DNA of 64,000 bases from Cloeon dipterum (taxonomy: Eukaryota; Arthropoda; Insecta; Ephemeroptera; Baetidae). Location of the stretch: positions 23,860,501 to 23,924,500 of the forward strand of contig NC_088787.1 of assembly GCF_949628265.1 (NCBI RefSeq), read 5' to 3'. The position numbers were made by a program, and so were the translations under genes. This document shows positions 9,260-22,853 of this stretch, one piece after another (the first letter of the stretch is position 1; each line of letters starts with the position of its first letter). The notes under the pieces are model-generated. The model ran no database searches. It had not been told where the DNA came from and was given only the letters and a program-made list of their open reading frames with translations.

Positions 9260-10400
9260 TTCTAATTGATTTTGTGCAGGTAGTAAATTAAATATACGTT
9301 GGCTCTGATACTTATGACAAATTGTGTTGAGTGCGACATAAATTGAGTGGGTCGTCGGTAAAGCGAATGAAACATGCCACGCAGACATCACATACATATT
9401 ATATATTAATTTAGAAGTGCTGATTTTTTTCTTAATTATTCCACCTTCCCAGAATGAGCTACCAATAGTTTTTGCGTTTTTTGAAGGGAGTTGAACAATA
9501 CCCGTAAAGTTGAGTAAGCAGCAAGCGCAGGCAACGCACGGGCAGCATTAAAGACGCGTTGAAGACCAGTTTATGGTGTAGTTTGCGTCAACAAAAGCTG
9601 AGGTGTTTGCTCGCGCGATGATGGGCATCGTTGGCCCAAACTAATGAGCCGACATCTGATTCTGATCCGCCTCAGCTTTATGACGCACATGCGTATAAAT
9701 TATCTCATTTTACAGCAGCAGCAGCAGTCGTTAATTACCGCAGAGACACTCCGCACCATTGTAATTATTTTCGCGGGTCTTAAGTTTCTCTCGTGTTCCC
9801 GCAAGCGAGAACGTGGATGTCTCCATTTGTTTGGAAGGTGAATTCTAAGTCTCTCTGCAGTGTGATCATTTACAACCTTCCGCTCGAGAAACTGTCATAT
9901 TAAACCTGGCCTGAATGAGGAAAATTATTTGTTCTCTCGGTTAAATTTTTTTAGACCAGGTTCAAAACAGAATAGCATATATATAAAAGAGTTATATTAT
10001 GGAAACAAAATATTTTTATATAGAATATTTATCTGAACAAATCTGTTAAATGCACTGCCTGAAGAGATTTCGACCGTGGATTAAATAAATTTCCCCAATC
10101 TATTTAGCGCAAAATCGTAAAAAATATAAAAAATATTTTAAAATACATTTTGAGAAGTTAGTTCACCTGAATTTTTATGAGTATTGAATTAGGTGTGCTT
10201 CTTTATCATTTTTTAGAACGCTGGCTTTCAGTCTGCTTTGAATTTTTTGTGTTAAAATCAAGAAAAGCACTAACATTCTACTTTTGCCAAAGCTATGAAC
10301 TGGCTGAATAATATTGAGCTTTTTATGCTTTTTATCTCAACTCTTTCCATCCTTTTATTGTCAGAGTAGCGGATGAGCTGAATGTGCTCAAACGCCGCAA
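9260..10400. other. non-coding upstream region with one GC-richer island (about 9480-9850)
   Basis: The island contains a (CAG)4 tract near 9715, TTAATTACC and several CGCG-containing strings; the rest is AT-rich. No exon with matching splice sites was found. Interpreted as candidate cis-regulatory DNA. Confidence 0.4.
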
Positions 10401-10413
10401 GCCAGAATAAAAA

Positions 10414-10419
10414 TATAAA
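10414..10419 (+). promoter_or_regulatory. TATA box upstream of a possible first exon
   Basis: TATAAA occurs in AAAAATATAAACACG. An initiator-like TCATTC lies about 26 bases downstream (10440) and an ATG at 10492 is about 50 bases beyond that. Confidence 0.35.
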
Positions 10420-10491
10420 CACGCGTGTTTTGAGTCACATCATTCTCTATTCTCTGGTTTGTTAGTCAAATGAAAAACAGAGACTTGAAAT

Positions 10492-10592
10492 ATGAACCCA
10501 AATCGACAAAGGGTGCCCGTTTCGGGCCGTAATTACGCAAAAGTGGTGCTGGTGGCTTTTGCGGTTCTTTTTCTTTGCCTCGGCTCGTTTCC
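10492..10592 (+). CDS. possible first coding exon: basic tail plus membrane anchor (34-codon ORF)
   Basis: From ATG at 10492 the frame reads a polar, basic start (MNPNRQRVPVSGRNYAK) and then a hydrophobic run (VVLVAFAVLFLCLGSF), and stops at TAG 10594. A GTAGAG donor overlaps the stop, so the frame could splice after 10592. This layout resembles the N-terminus of a type II membrane protein such as a Golgi enzyme. A TATA box and initiator are well placed upstream. Against it: no downstream exon was found, and an earlier ATG at 10470 opens a different 20-codon frame. It could equally be a short peptide ORF or chance. Confidence 0.3.
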
Positions 10593-10599
10593 GTAGAGC

Positions 10600-13440
10600 G
10601 TTGTCGTGTGCGCCAACTTTTGCCTCCTGACTGCGAAAGAAGAATAGCAAGTGTGTGAGTAAAATAAAGCTACAAGCCCACGCGAGAAAAAAAGGCGAAG
10701 TGCTGCTCGTCAGATGAAAATAACAATACTCCACCCCTTTCGTTGCCATTAGAGAAAGTAGCAGGACAAATTTATTATGATCCAATTGAAAGCTCTCCCT
10801 CTCCGCAGCTTAAATTTTGATGTGAAAGCACCTGATCTCTTATGGAAGAGACCAGGCAAAATGTGTGTAATCTTTAAAATACTATGAATGCAATATTGTT
10901 TATTTTTTATGCAAATATAAACAAATTAGAAAAAAATTTATTGTGAAACTCTTCCCCCACAGAAGGAGAAATTTTAATTGTCATCTAACCTGATCAATCA
11001 CTCAATTTTCAACAGAAGCTAAATAAATGAAATATATATTTTCCAGCAATTTAGTTTTGTCGTACAGAATATGTGTGCTATCTGCTTTCCGTCAAGCAAT
11101 TGAGTGGGGCAGTATGGGTAGGGGAAACGCCCTGAAATACGTGACCGTCCCACTTCAGGTCTGATTATATTGAACAACATTCAACAGCCATCTATGGACA
11201 TTGCTCGGAAATGTTTGACCATTAAGTTAACATTTTGGCTCTTTGAAATTAATTCATTTTTAAAATGGAAAACAACCAGTAATGAAGATTTTCGATGAAA
11301 TCTAGGATTTGCTAATCACGTAATTTAACAGTAGTTAATAATTAATTAAGCGAGTTTCAACTTGAATATATTTATACCAAAATCACATATGCTATTTTTT
11401 CTCGCATAAAATGAAAGAACCATGAGTCTTTAAAAATTTTAAAAAATCATTATATATATTCTTTTTATAAGGAACATAATATGCCGACACGGCGTATTGA
11501 TTTTTTCGTGTTTTCTATACTTCCTAAAAAGGCGTACACTATCATTTTGGCTCTTTAATTGCAGTGATGCTTTTTATAATATTTCAAGCTGAGTTGAATA
11601 GATATATTGACATAATGACTTCTGCATAAAAAAGCAAAATTGGTTCCTGCCCGACCTCTAACGACAGTCAGGTGAGCGTGGGTTTCCACGAATGCTAAAA
11701 TTCAAATGAAAAGCAGGAAGATACCGTCTGCACCCCTCATTCTGAGGCAAAAAAAAAAGCTTTTCCAAGGTCTTTTTCACTTTTGCTTTTTTGGAAGGTG
11801 GGTGGTGATGTCTTTTCCCGCTAGCAAGCATAATTCAATTTAACCCTTAGGCACATGCAACTCAGGGTGCGTTGCTGTAGTCCCAGCGGTGCGGCCGACT
11901 TTCTTTAATATATCTAAGTGACGCTACAAATCTAAAAAGGAGAGGAAATTTGGCCATTAGCCGCCGGTGTTGCGTGGGCTGCTCGATTTTTACCCTCGAT
12001 GAATTTTTCATTTCGCACGTTTTCGGGACGTTAATCGCAAACAAAACCGGTCCTATTGGTTTGTGTGCCACGAGCACGGACCGAGGCGCCGGGAACAACG
12101 CACACATTTCGTAGGCGGGAGAGATCACGGCGGCCGGCGGTGGCGAACGGGGAAAGTGAAATAACAGCACTTGAGGGAGCCGGAATGTGCAATCAAAGCA
12201 CACTCGGCAGGAAAACTGCGTGCGAATGCAAACCATCAAGGAGAATCAATTCGCCACCGCCTCTCGGGACGCTTGTAAATTCTGCTAAAGAAGTTTGGCC
12301 GTGATGTAAAAGGATTCGTAAATTTTAAATATGCTCTACTGCCGCAGAAATAGCATCCCGTCCCCCGGGCGGAATTCAAAAATAAAGTGGGGAAAGAAAC
12401 TTTTCTTTGGGAAATTTCAAAGGGCTTTAAAAGCTTTCTGCTGTGGATTTGAAACTTTTAATGCTAAACTTGAATGACCACGCATATCCTTACATCCTAC
12501 TCTCGCCAGTTTGCCAAAAGGATTTATGCAGGCTATTTCTCTTGAGGGAATTTCCGCCCAATCTGAGATCACTTTTGATACAAATCTTAAACTAAAACAT
12601 GCCTCTAAAAGGACAATTGTATTTTTTTACCCATTAATCTTTAGCAGCAACGTTATTCCATGGTGAAAATACGATGAATTTTGGTAATTCTGCAATGTTT
12701 GCCTCGATTTTACTTTTTCAAAAAGTGTGCTAAATGTTGGCATATCTTTCTGCTTATCTCTTGTACCAACGTTTAATTGCTATTCAATATAGACTGCTCT
12801 AAAAACATGTTTCTAAACTGATTTCTGTTCATCAAGTCTGATGCTCCTCAGCCTCAAGACAAACAAGAGTATTGTGCATTGGCGCCCTCAAGGAGTAGAA
12901 CTTTGTTGATTGGAACGATTTCTCACTCAAGCGAGACGCACCTGCACTCTCAACCGTTTCGGTCTCATTGGCCCCTGTGTGCAGCACCGGCGATAGATAT
13001 TGATCCAATTGAGGTCATACGTGGATGGTGTGCGCCGCGGAGCAAACAAATGGCTCTCACAGATCTAACTTGCTATTACCCTAACTGGCCGTTCGCAACT
13101 GACGCCAGGTACACAGAGCAACAGCGCCGAGTCAGCACATCGCCGGGAACAGAACTGCTGCTTTTACGGCTGGGTTGCCGTTCGGAGCGCAACAAACACA
13201 AAACACTGCTCGTCAAACCAAAGTACTTTCTGTAAACACACATTGCTGGGACGAACCAGAAAGCGGTCGCAAATATTCTCAGGTTAAATTTTGCTTAGAT
13301 TTCTTCTGGATTTTCGTTTATTTCACTAGATACTTAATTAATTTCAATATGAGAGTAAGGTTAATAAAGCCATAAGTCCGTAAAAAATCATTGTTGGCAG
13401 CAGTTAAACGAAAGCCTGTTTCATTGTGAGAACCTAGCAC
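10600..13440. other. non-coding region; GC-richer islands at about 11860-12320 and 12840-13260
   Basis: Between the islands the DNA is AT-rich with no coding signal. The islands have open frames on both strands (up to about 125 codons) with neither protein-like composition nor splice context, so I treat them as by-products of base composition and the islands as candidate regulatory DNA. Confidence 0.4.
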
Positions 13441-13453
13441 TAGGAAATGCTGC

Positions 13454-13624
13454 TTTTGGTTGACGTCAGCATTGAAAGAAGACCTTGGTTATTCAGCTGC
13501 CCAGATGGTTTACGGAGAAGGTATTCGCCTGCCAGGAGAGTTTTTCGTCGAACCTGTGCATCAGATGACACCAACAGAAATGCTCCTGCGACTCCAAAGT
13601 CATATGGCAGCCATTATATTGTGA
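13454..13624 (+). mobile_element. Ty3/gypsy-type integrase C-terminal fossil
   Basis: In the frame from 13454 to the TGA at 13622 the translation includes ALKEDLGYSAAQMVYG followed by EGIRLPGEFF and later EMLLRLQSHM. The pattern L.EDLG.S.A.LVYG..LRLPGEFF is characteristic of the part of Ty3/gypsy pol just after the integrase catalytic core. Residues upstream of the motif no longer look conserved and nothing of the rest of pol or an LTR lies nearby, so this is an isolated decayed fragment. Confidence 0.7.
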
Positions 13625-16600
13625 TAACGAATTGTTTATATGAATTAATACTAAATTCACCCCCCCATTTTCCGTATGCTGCCAATTTTCATAAGCCAGA
13701 TGGTTTAAAATTAGGTTTTTGCCGATTTACCATTAATTCAAATAATAGACAATGCAATGTCACAATGTGATGGATAAAATGACTCTAGGCTATATTTTGA
13801 GTCTAAAATTCGATACACCTCTTACAAATACTAATTTTAATTACCATTTTTTAAGAAAAATTTAAACTTTAGAGAATATTGTGATTAATAGAGGATGGCC
13901 ATGCATAACAATTCAGCAGTATTGGTGTTTATGAACTTATACTATTATATTTCGGTGCTCCAAACTCCAAATTTATGAGTCTCGCAATACGCGCTTTCTC
14001 CCTGTTGTACGAATCACTGCTGAGAATCGTGTAATATCCGCATATAGGGAACTGTTCATCTATAACCCTACTCGTATACTCCATTCTGGCATACAAAAGC
14101 ATTGATCGCGTTGCAAAGCTTTGCTGTGGTTTTCACATTCCAGAACTCTGCATTGATAAGAGACGGTTATCTGAGCACACAAACCAAGGTACTTGCATTA
14201 AGAACATGTTTGATGTTTCCGCGCGATCGTATTACGGAGAACTGAAACATTGATATCAAGTGCCTGTTCAATATAATTTACTATTAGCAGCTGCATTTAT
14301 TCACAAATGTGTTTTAAAATCAGCTCTTTTTGAAGTTCGCCTTTTGGCATATAATTCAAAAATTAAAAAAGAAACATTATTTTTGTTCATTATATTTTGG
14401 AATAAAATGTAATTAGTTTCTCGTGTTATATAATTTTGAAAGCAGGTGTACATGTTTTTATGTGAAGCAGTTCAACACTTGTCATGCACGATGAAAAAAA
14501 TAAGCGAAATACCTGTCAAAGAGTCGTATTTAACATTAAAATTAATTGGGCTTCCATCCACCAAAGTAAATTTCTGTGAACAAAACACTTCACAAAAAAA
14601 CTCATTCGTTTGAAGCTATATTTTGAAACATGCATGACATCAAGTTTCATAAATACACGACCTGAACCAACAATAGCGACGTTAAATTTCCACCCTTCGC
14701 TCATTTTTGCCGCAGCTCTTTTGCTTGATAAATATGGAAATTTAACACAAGTATTTTCTTCACAACGCAATATTTACGTTTGAAAGTTCAATACAGATTT
14801 CAATGGAAAACATGTTAAAATTAAATGAAGAAAATTTTCCATTAGTCGGTCAGGAAGTGAAATTTTTTTGCAATGAGATCAATAGCTTATTGGAGCACTA
14901 GTTTGAATTGCCTTTTCGACTAATTCCAAGCCTAATCAGCAAACCTAGGAAATAAATATTGTTTCTAAATTAAAATGAGAGCCCTCGTGTTTTTTCTTGC
15001 ATTTCTCTAAAAAAACACAAACTGACTTCATCGTCCCACCACCTCATATAAGACAAAAGCACAGAAAAAGATTATTATTACTTTTACCGAGAGTTAAATA
15101 GCGACTTTTTATATTAATAAAGCAGATACACCCCATTGCATGTGGTTTGATATACTAGTTCTTTTTAATTTAGATAAACAAGAGAAAAATAACATGCGTG
15201 ATTAATTGAATTCGATCGAATTTAAACCTGTTCGGATATTGATAATACCCTGACATAGATATCAGGGTATTACCATATTCTCATGACAAACCCAATGGAA
15301 TATTATGGAAGGAATGTCAAATCTTGCATTTTGATTTTTAATGAAAAATTCCTCGCTCGATAAATCTCAGCACGAAAAGGCTAATAATTCAGCTAAATTT
15401 GCAATTAGTTTCGCCCTTCTAAGGGCGACGCAACACTGTCCCAGCAGGACTTCAATCTACGAGATTAGATAGATATATATTGTGCTTGTAATGAGAGGAG
15501 CGCGCGTCTAATTAATTTTGAGAGCCAAACATCTCTTTGACTCACACTCGACGACGTGTTCGCACACATATTCTCAAAAAGGGCCTAAGGAGTATTTTCG
15601 ACTCGAACCCTCGCCCATCTGAGAGCAAACTTCTTATTTGCTGACGAAATAATTTCCCGCCGGCTGCTTTCTATCTCTACCAAATCTGATTTAATAAAGT
15701 GGAAGGGTCATCTGAGAATTCCGACCTCGGCTCCTCACACATGCCCAGCATAGCTACCAAAAACTTTCTCAAGAGTTGCATCATTCAAACGTTGAAGCAT
15801 TTGTTTCACTATGTACATGTTCTTGACTTATGCGAAGGATTCGAATCAGGATCAATGAACTGAATAAACTTTGCTCCTGGAAATGAAATTTATCCCTATA
15901 ATAAACCAAACTGTGATGTGGCTCGAGTTTATTTTTAGGCTCTATTTAAAGGGAAATAATTGAGAAAAATGCACCCTCAGTCTTTCCTTCTACTCGTGAC
16001 TAGATGCTGCGCTTAAAAAATTGCTGTTCGACACACTGCAGCAGCGGCCGCCGTTTTCTTATTTGCTCCCTTTTCGCGCTCCAGTGGGGCGTCGCGTGCT
16101 CGCTATTAGCTGCTGATTGTTTTGTGAAGCGACGCACAAGTGATACGATTATTCACTAAGGCAAGCGTACACAACAGCCGACGAGGATAAATTTGCACAT
16201 GGCAGCAGCCCTCGCTGATTTTTCCTCCAGCGCGCATATAATTTTCCCTGCGGCCGTGAGTGCCTGATTAAGGGGCCTTTGTTCAGCCTTTTAGCCCATA
16301 GCGTTCATTTGCTTTTCCAAGAAGTTAAAAAAATAATTTGAACGGGAGATGAAAATGAGATTCCTGACAGAGCTGCTCACTATCAGCCCTAGATATAATT
16401 GAAAATGCCGTCTAATTAAAAACTGTGTTCTTCATAGAATTTCCTACTAACTTTTGTAATATTTTTGGGCCCTGAGGATAGCAGTGCCACTGCTGGTGAT
16501 AAATCTTCATAAATCTATTAAGGAGATTACTTTTCAGCTGAGATCAAAAACAAATTTTGCGCAATTCGGTCGAGTGCGTGGAGCAGTGACACATTGTTGC

Positions 16601-17038
16601 TGGAGACGCATAGTGTCGGTGCCATTTCGGCCCATAAATAAGTGTGCTGGAAGGAGGGAAAAATGAACTTTGGGATACGAATTTGCAACAGGGGTGCGAT
16701 AAATTACGTCGCAGAAAATTCGCCCCACAAGTGGTGTTATGATTTATTATTTATATCGCAGGCGCGTGTGTGCATGCTGCAGTGTGAAAAATAAAGGCCG
16801 CCCCTTTGGCCTGCTTAGCATAATGGTTTTTTATGTGAAGGCCTAACCGACCGAGCACCGCACGCGCTATAGAGACAGGGAACAATCAAATTTCTCATGT
16901 CTCCAGCTCCTAGCCTTCTATCACGGCTATTTCGCGATTCGAGCAAGCAATAACGCCGATATTGCCACTGCCGAGCAAAGCCAATACTTTTCAGCTTTCC
17001 CATTTTTTTTTTAACTTGTGCTCACTGTCAGAACTTCT
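13625..17038. other. non-coding region; islands at about 15390-15740, 15990-16300, 16550-16960
   Basis: AT-rich with three GC-richer islands. A hairpin with an 11-bp perfect stem (TAATACCCTGA) lies near 15245-15273. On the minus strand at about 14140-13930 two frames stay open for 35-65 codons after acceptor-like AGs, one cysteine-rich (QCRVLECE...QCFCMPEW) and one containing DEQFPICGYYTILSSDSYN. I could not link either to a gene. Confidence 0.35.
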
Positions 17039-17405
17039 CGAGGGTTCTGAGCTCACCGGGTCCCAGGTCCTAATAACACCGCCGAGCGGATAACATGGAA
17101 CAAGTGGTCCGAGTGGCCGCAGAGGAGCTTGGGCCCAATATGGCCATCTTTTCGCCTTCCCGCACCGAGGTCTTTTATTAAAACACCAGACATTTGTCCC
17201 TAAAGCCGCTGGAAAGGTGCGCAAACCAGCAAGTGGCGAGTCGGTGCCGATGCGCCTCCCAGCCCGTTGAGCTATTTGAGCATTTCGCGTCACTTTAACT
17301 AACCACTTACCTTACCTTTTGCCATCTCTGACACTGGGAAGCCAGCATTAGATCCCCGAAATGATAAAATATCTCTCATTGCTTTAAAACTCATGAGAAT
17401 GCTGG
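17039..17405 (+). repeat. dispersed repeat R2, near full-length copy
   Basis: Direct-orientation partner of the inverted copy at 7318-7687. It begins TTCTGAGCTCACCGGGTCCC and ends near CTCATGAGAATGC. The two preserve the whole R2 unit of about 370 bases and so define its ends. No terminal inverted repeat or poly(A) tail was seen. Confidence 0.75.
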
Positions 17406-20400
17406 TTTGCTAGTTATTTTAAATTCTGCTTAAATAAGCGGTATTTTTTATAATTATATTAAGTGCAGCTTGATCACTGTTTATGAGAAAATATTTATTT
17501 CAATAGAGACAATGTTTTGTGGAAGAATTATTTGCATACCAACTATTGTATTTTATCCAGTATCCGTTATGGCATGTGAGAAAGAATTAAAATAAATTTA
17601 ACGCACTATGAATAATTAAATTTCTAATATTTCGCTTCGTGTATTTTTAATTTCCTTTTAGTACTGCGAAAATGCAATACACAGGATTTAATTTTAATAG
17701 TTGGTATCGTTGGTATTAATCTCGCGCAACGCAGAGTCATTATGAGAGCCAATTCAATAATCAGCGATTCAATTCATTCAAGAGGAATTTCACGATGCTT
17801 GACGTTTCTTCGAATTTTGTCATTCGTCACATCTCTCTGCACGCATCCGTAGCCAATTATGAGCAAATTATGCAGTGCACACAAATTTACGGCAAGTGAA
17901 ACGGGCGGGAAAGCCGGAATCGCTCGAGTGTAATCGATTTCGGCGCGGAATTAATTATACACAGAGCGAATCTCGCGAGCGAGCGAATTAACGCGCGGAA
18001 AACAAAGTCTCTGGCTCAGTCGGCGGGAAAAAGGCAATTCCGGGACGCTCGGCTGCCTTTCCCGCCAAAACAGAAAGGACTCATTGCTCTGAGACGGGGT
18101 GGAATGGAAATTAATTAACCGAAATGGCAATTAGCCAAAGCGAGCGAGCGTCCGTCGTCGCCCCTTCATTTGTTTTCATTTGCGACGCTAATCCATCATC
18201 CGGACCGATTTTTTACTCGATTTCGGCAAACAAATTGCCTCGCTCGACCAGCTGCAGTTGCGCGAAATGTGCTCCCATTAGCTTTCATTACGTAAATCCA
18301 CCTGCACTCTCCATACTCTGGGGATTGCCCTTTGTTGTTAGTACTCATCATACGCATTTAACACTAACTAGTGTACCTGCAGTCCTTTTTATTTTTCAAC
18401 ATCAGTGATAATTCAAAATTAATCAAATTTTTCTGTTTTAATCCCACCTTATATGGTCCATTAAATTTCATGATTTGGGCATGCCTCATATCTATTGTTT
18501 TCCACAATATTGTGCGCCTAGTTTGACATTAAAAAAGTACCCAAAAATATCCTGTGCATAGATTCACGTTCTATCTTAGAGCTTGTCACTTAATATGCCA
18601 TAGTATGTACGCACCTAACAATATTCCTAGATAGATCTTTAGAAGTGTATGTGCTAAGCCAATTAGTGCAAAATGATTATTTTTTTTAATTTATCAATTT
18701 TTCCTAGTCTTATCAAAACTGTTCGTATTTTAAAATTGATCTTGACAACTTTTCAAAAGTCATTGTTATTATTCCAACTTAATGAATAAAAGAAAATTGA
18801 ATTTGAAAATTTGAGGGATTCATTTAAATGGACTGAAATGTTTAGCAAGATTTTAATTGATTTGCTACATTTACAGATTGAATAGATTTTAAATAAATTA
18901 ATTGTATTCTGTTTCAAGAGGGCCAATTTGCCTCATTAGTTTAACATTCATATTTTGTATACTTGCTTAGTAAATGAATAAAATCAGTTACATTAAAATA
19001 AAATAAGGTATAATCATCCAATATGCAAAATCATTTGAACTTGTATTAAACTCAACTACAATTACTAAGTAGCTTAAATTAAATGGATCTATAGTCTTAT
19101 TTTAAGTTATGGAATGACTAATTGTGAGAAAAAACATCAATTGGACTGCTCGGTATCGAATTAAGTGCTATTTATATTTATGTTCGGTGGTTCGGTGCTA
19201 AACGTATTAAGAAGGGTAGAAATCCCAGTTACTGCAATGTTTGAAAAATGATTGTCTCACCACATTTTTGGTACAGATTTATGAATATTAGAGCAAATCA
19301 CATCACGTTCTTTTAGTTCTCCCAGTCCAGCAAGAAGCATCGCATCTCTACCTAACATGGTCTTCCAATTTCAAATTCTCCATTTTTCATGGCATTTCTT
19401 CTTTTTAATGTTCATCTCGTTTCGTATGTTGTATCGATTCAATTTCTGTAGGAAAAACTCTTTCCATTTTTTATTTTTACAATCAGAAATCCCGCTCTAA
19501 ATGGAAACTCTATTTTAATATTGCACGCGATAAAAGCAGATTTGGTGCAACCGCGTAAGACGAGCTGGGCGGACGACAAGTTTTCAATATCTGCTTCTGC
19601 GAACGGTTCAATCTCTCGGTCGGGCTTGTGCAGTGTATATAAAAAGGGCTTCCAAGATCATAAAGCAGCAGCTATGAGCGAATACCCTTGAGAACGTAAA
19701 CTGCTTTTTCGAGCGGAGAGACACACACCAGACTATTGATTTGTGCACATAGAGGCCGGTAAACCAATTTTTGTATTTTGCAAAAGGGAAATATTTCTGT
19801 CGCTGCCAAGCAGGAAAACAAACCGGCAACTTTCGTTTGTGTTTTATTATTGGCTCTATTTTGAGAACGAGGAAAGGAAGGAATCGAAACAAATGAAAGA
19901 GGAAGGGAAAATTCGGCGCAAAGGTGTTTAACGTTATCCCCGACGCTTCTTGATTTATTCGCCTCAACTTTTTGTTTGGCTTGTTTTGCGACAAAAGCTA
20001 TTAAACTTGTTGGGCGCGCGGCATCGAGCAGGCAGGCTGCGGCTTGCAGCAAGACAGGCGGCAAAAAGCGGCTCTGTTGCCGCTGATAGTGCGCCTTGAT
20101 GAATGCTACTGCTTCTTCCTTCTTTCTTCCGACTCGCGCGAATTAATGCGCACGCAACTTTTTTCGGCTCCTTTGCCACGCACCACCAACTTTGCTCCAC
20201 CGTTTATGATCGTGTAAATAATTCAGCGGCACCAGGCAAATGCCACCTTTTTTCGCTTTCAATATTAATGACTCCGACTCTGCCGATGTAATTCTGAGAC
20301 TGCAACTTTTTAATTGGTTCGACTTTGCAAAGGAAGGAGAGTGGGACATTGAGATCAGGATGAAATGGAACTTTTTTTTTCTGGAAATCTGTTAGGTTCT

Positions 20401-22853
20401 TTTTCGAGCAAAAATATGAACCTTTAACCCTTTAATGTGCTTCCGGCTCATTGATTGTACGAATGGCTCTTGACTTTTGGCAATATTCCTACATGAAAAA
20501 GAGCTTGATAAATGAAGAACGTACGTGTCAGAAGCAGAAGAGAAATTCACAAAAAATTATCTTCTCATTCATTCCCATTCGAGTGGTATATTAAATTTGA
20601 TATTACTCGATAGGAAACTAAATTTAAATATAAGGGTATTAATAATTTTTTAAAGCAACTGGAACTTTTTCAAAAGTCGCACAAACTGCAAATATTTTTT
20701 TATCAGATTCCTTACTCCCACATTATGTCAGTTAAAAAAAGAATCGAGGGTCATAGACAAGCACTACAATAAACCTTTATTCAGTCCCTGTCTCTCTGGC
20801 TAATAATTTTTTTCCTCCCACGAAAAATCCATTGTTCGGCCACCCACTGCAATATCTGGCGCGTTTTCCCCATACTCGGTACGCAAGTGGGAGTTTGCCC
20901 GGTTGTCATCTACCACGAGCGACGCAAAAAGTAGCCAATCTTGAAAATGTCGTTAGCTGCGCACTCTGATTGCCTTGCAACTTCTTCTGCCTCCGCCGCT
21001 CTTCTTACATGCTGAACGCGCGCAGAAATAATGTCCAATACATGAGAGGAACAAAAAAGTGGGCGACGAACAAAGCACGGATTGCAGGATAATGATAGCT
21101 TTTTTGCTGCCTCTCTCGCTGGTAAAAAAAGGAGCAAGCGGAATTTATTCCCTTTGTTTGCTTGCGATTCTTTTGTCCGGTTCGCGAGTGTATTGGAAAA
21201 TATATATGAATTTGCCAGCATATTGATTTATGCTCTGACGAGGGATTCTGAGAAAGTTATAAAAGAGCTTGCTTTGCTTTCCTCTGAGTTTGGTCGTAAA
21301 TTTAAGCATATCAGAGTCAGAAGAAAATTGCACCAATGCAGGAATTTTAACCTTAAAGGCTTGCACTTCACATGCATCAATAATTTAAGATATTATATTT
21401 TTTAATTTTACATACACCCACAGTTTTCTAATGGTAGTATTGGTGGAAGATCATTTAATTTTATTGATTGAATTGCAGCTCCTTCTTGCAATTCCGCGAT
21501 TTGACGAACAGAATTTTTACTCTTTGATAAAGATGACATTTTAAGCTCATGATTTTGCCATGTCTTTGTCGTATTGGGTGAATACTCCCAAATACTGCTC
21601 ACAGATAGTCTGGGAACTACCTTTTAGGGGCTTCTCTGATTTAAAAAGAAATGGTTACTGTTTTAAAAGTCACGACTTTTAATCTTGACTTTTAATCTTA
21701 AATTTGTTTATTTAATGGGACTTTTCGAAAGGAATCCAATGCACATATTATCTTTAGAATGATGCTACGAAAAAATGAGATAATTTGCTCTCCAAATATC
21801 CAAAAGTAAAATAAGCAAAATTGAAAAATGTGACAGGAAAATGGTTTTGTAGATACATGAACTTGTGTGAATTTCCTAATTAAATTGAGCTAAAACCATC
21901 GAGTAGTCCATGTCTTTCGCTCATACATGTTTTCAATATGCGCGTGCAGCACTTTTATATTTCTATGTAAGTATATTTACTGCATTATTAATTGTTGTGT
22001 AACAAAATGTTTTTGACATTCACAGTTTATAGTATATTCCCATAGTTTAAGGTTCATTAGCTTTTATTGAAGCGAGCTGATGGCTTGTCTGTCCCATCAG
22101 TGCATTTCCATCTGCATTTAAAACGACATAATCAGCGAGTTGAAGTGAAGCCTGCCGTCAGGCTGGCGATGCGACAATTTAGAGAGGGGCAACAACAAAG
22201 AAGAGTTGAGCGCTATTAGAGCGGCAGGAAGAGAGCCGGCTGTCTGCTAATAGTTAATTCCGGGGCCGGTTGCGTTTTCAGACTAGCTGAATGCCATCTA
22301 ATTAATTTGCTCTCCAGCTGGCCGCTCTCGGTTGGTCGGTCGGCGGATTGTGTTCAGTGACCGCGACAATCTAATCGCGATTATATTCATTACTCCCTCT
22401 CTCCCACTCGGTACTCGCTGGATTCCCAAAGCGTCAGACTTGTTGATGAGAGACTCCACTTGCTCTGACTGCTCGATGAGAGCCGCTCCGGAATTATTCA
22501 GTCAGCCCGACGGTGCAGTGTCCGCCTCCTTCTCCTCCCACGCGATCGCACCGTTTTGCCGGAGAAGAGCGGAACGTGGACAGTTGCTGACATTGCATTC
22601 TCATTGCAGCCAATTACTGCTCAAAAGTTTGCTTATTTGTGTCAGTGCAGGGTAAATGTAGCGCAACTTTGCTTTGATTGTCTCATTTGTGAAAATATTC
22701 GAGGACAAACTGTTAGACGGAGTAAGAACTTCACATTATCTATTATTTTTTCCCTTTCAATTATAGAATGTAGTGATTCTGTATAGAGAATATTTTGGTC
22801 GTACGAATTGTATATGTTTACAATACTTATATAGCATGTTGCCAGGGTTTTAT
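17406..22853. other. non-coding region; islands at about 17740-18310, 19530-20350, 20820-21300, 22070-22630
   Basis: Islands carry GCGAGCGAGCGAATTAA (near 17975) and AGCGAGCGAGCG (near 18138). On the minus strand two consecutive frames (21602-21408, 65 codons; 21366-21145, 73 codons) look moderately protein-like but cannot be spliced together in frame with a GT...AG intron, and the plus strand is open there too. A 13-base direct tandem (GACTTTTAATCTT) sits near 21673. No gene is called. Confidence 0.35.

Noticed and set aside
13447..13770. 107-codon ORF starting at 13447
   Set aside because: Wrong frame; the neighbouring frame carries the Ty3/gypsy integrase motif.
17088..17098. GAGCGGATAAC, identical to the core of the E. 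coli lac operator, repeated in every R2 copy
   Set aside because: It is part of the R2 repeat consensus in a eukaryotic genome. The match is 11 bases and the flanks do not continue the operator symmetry, so it is coincidence.
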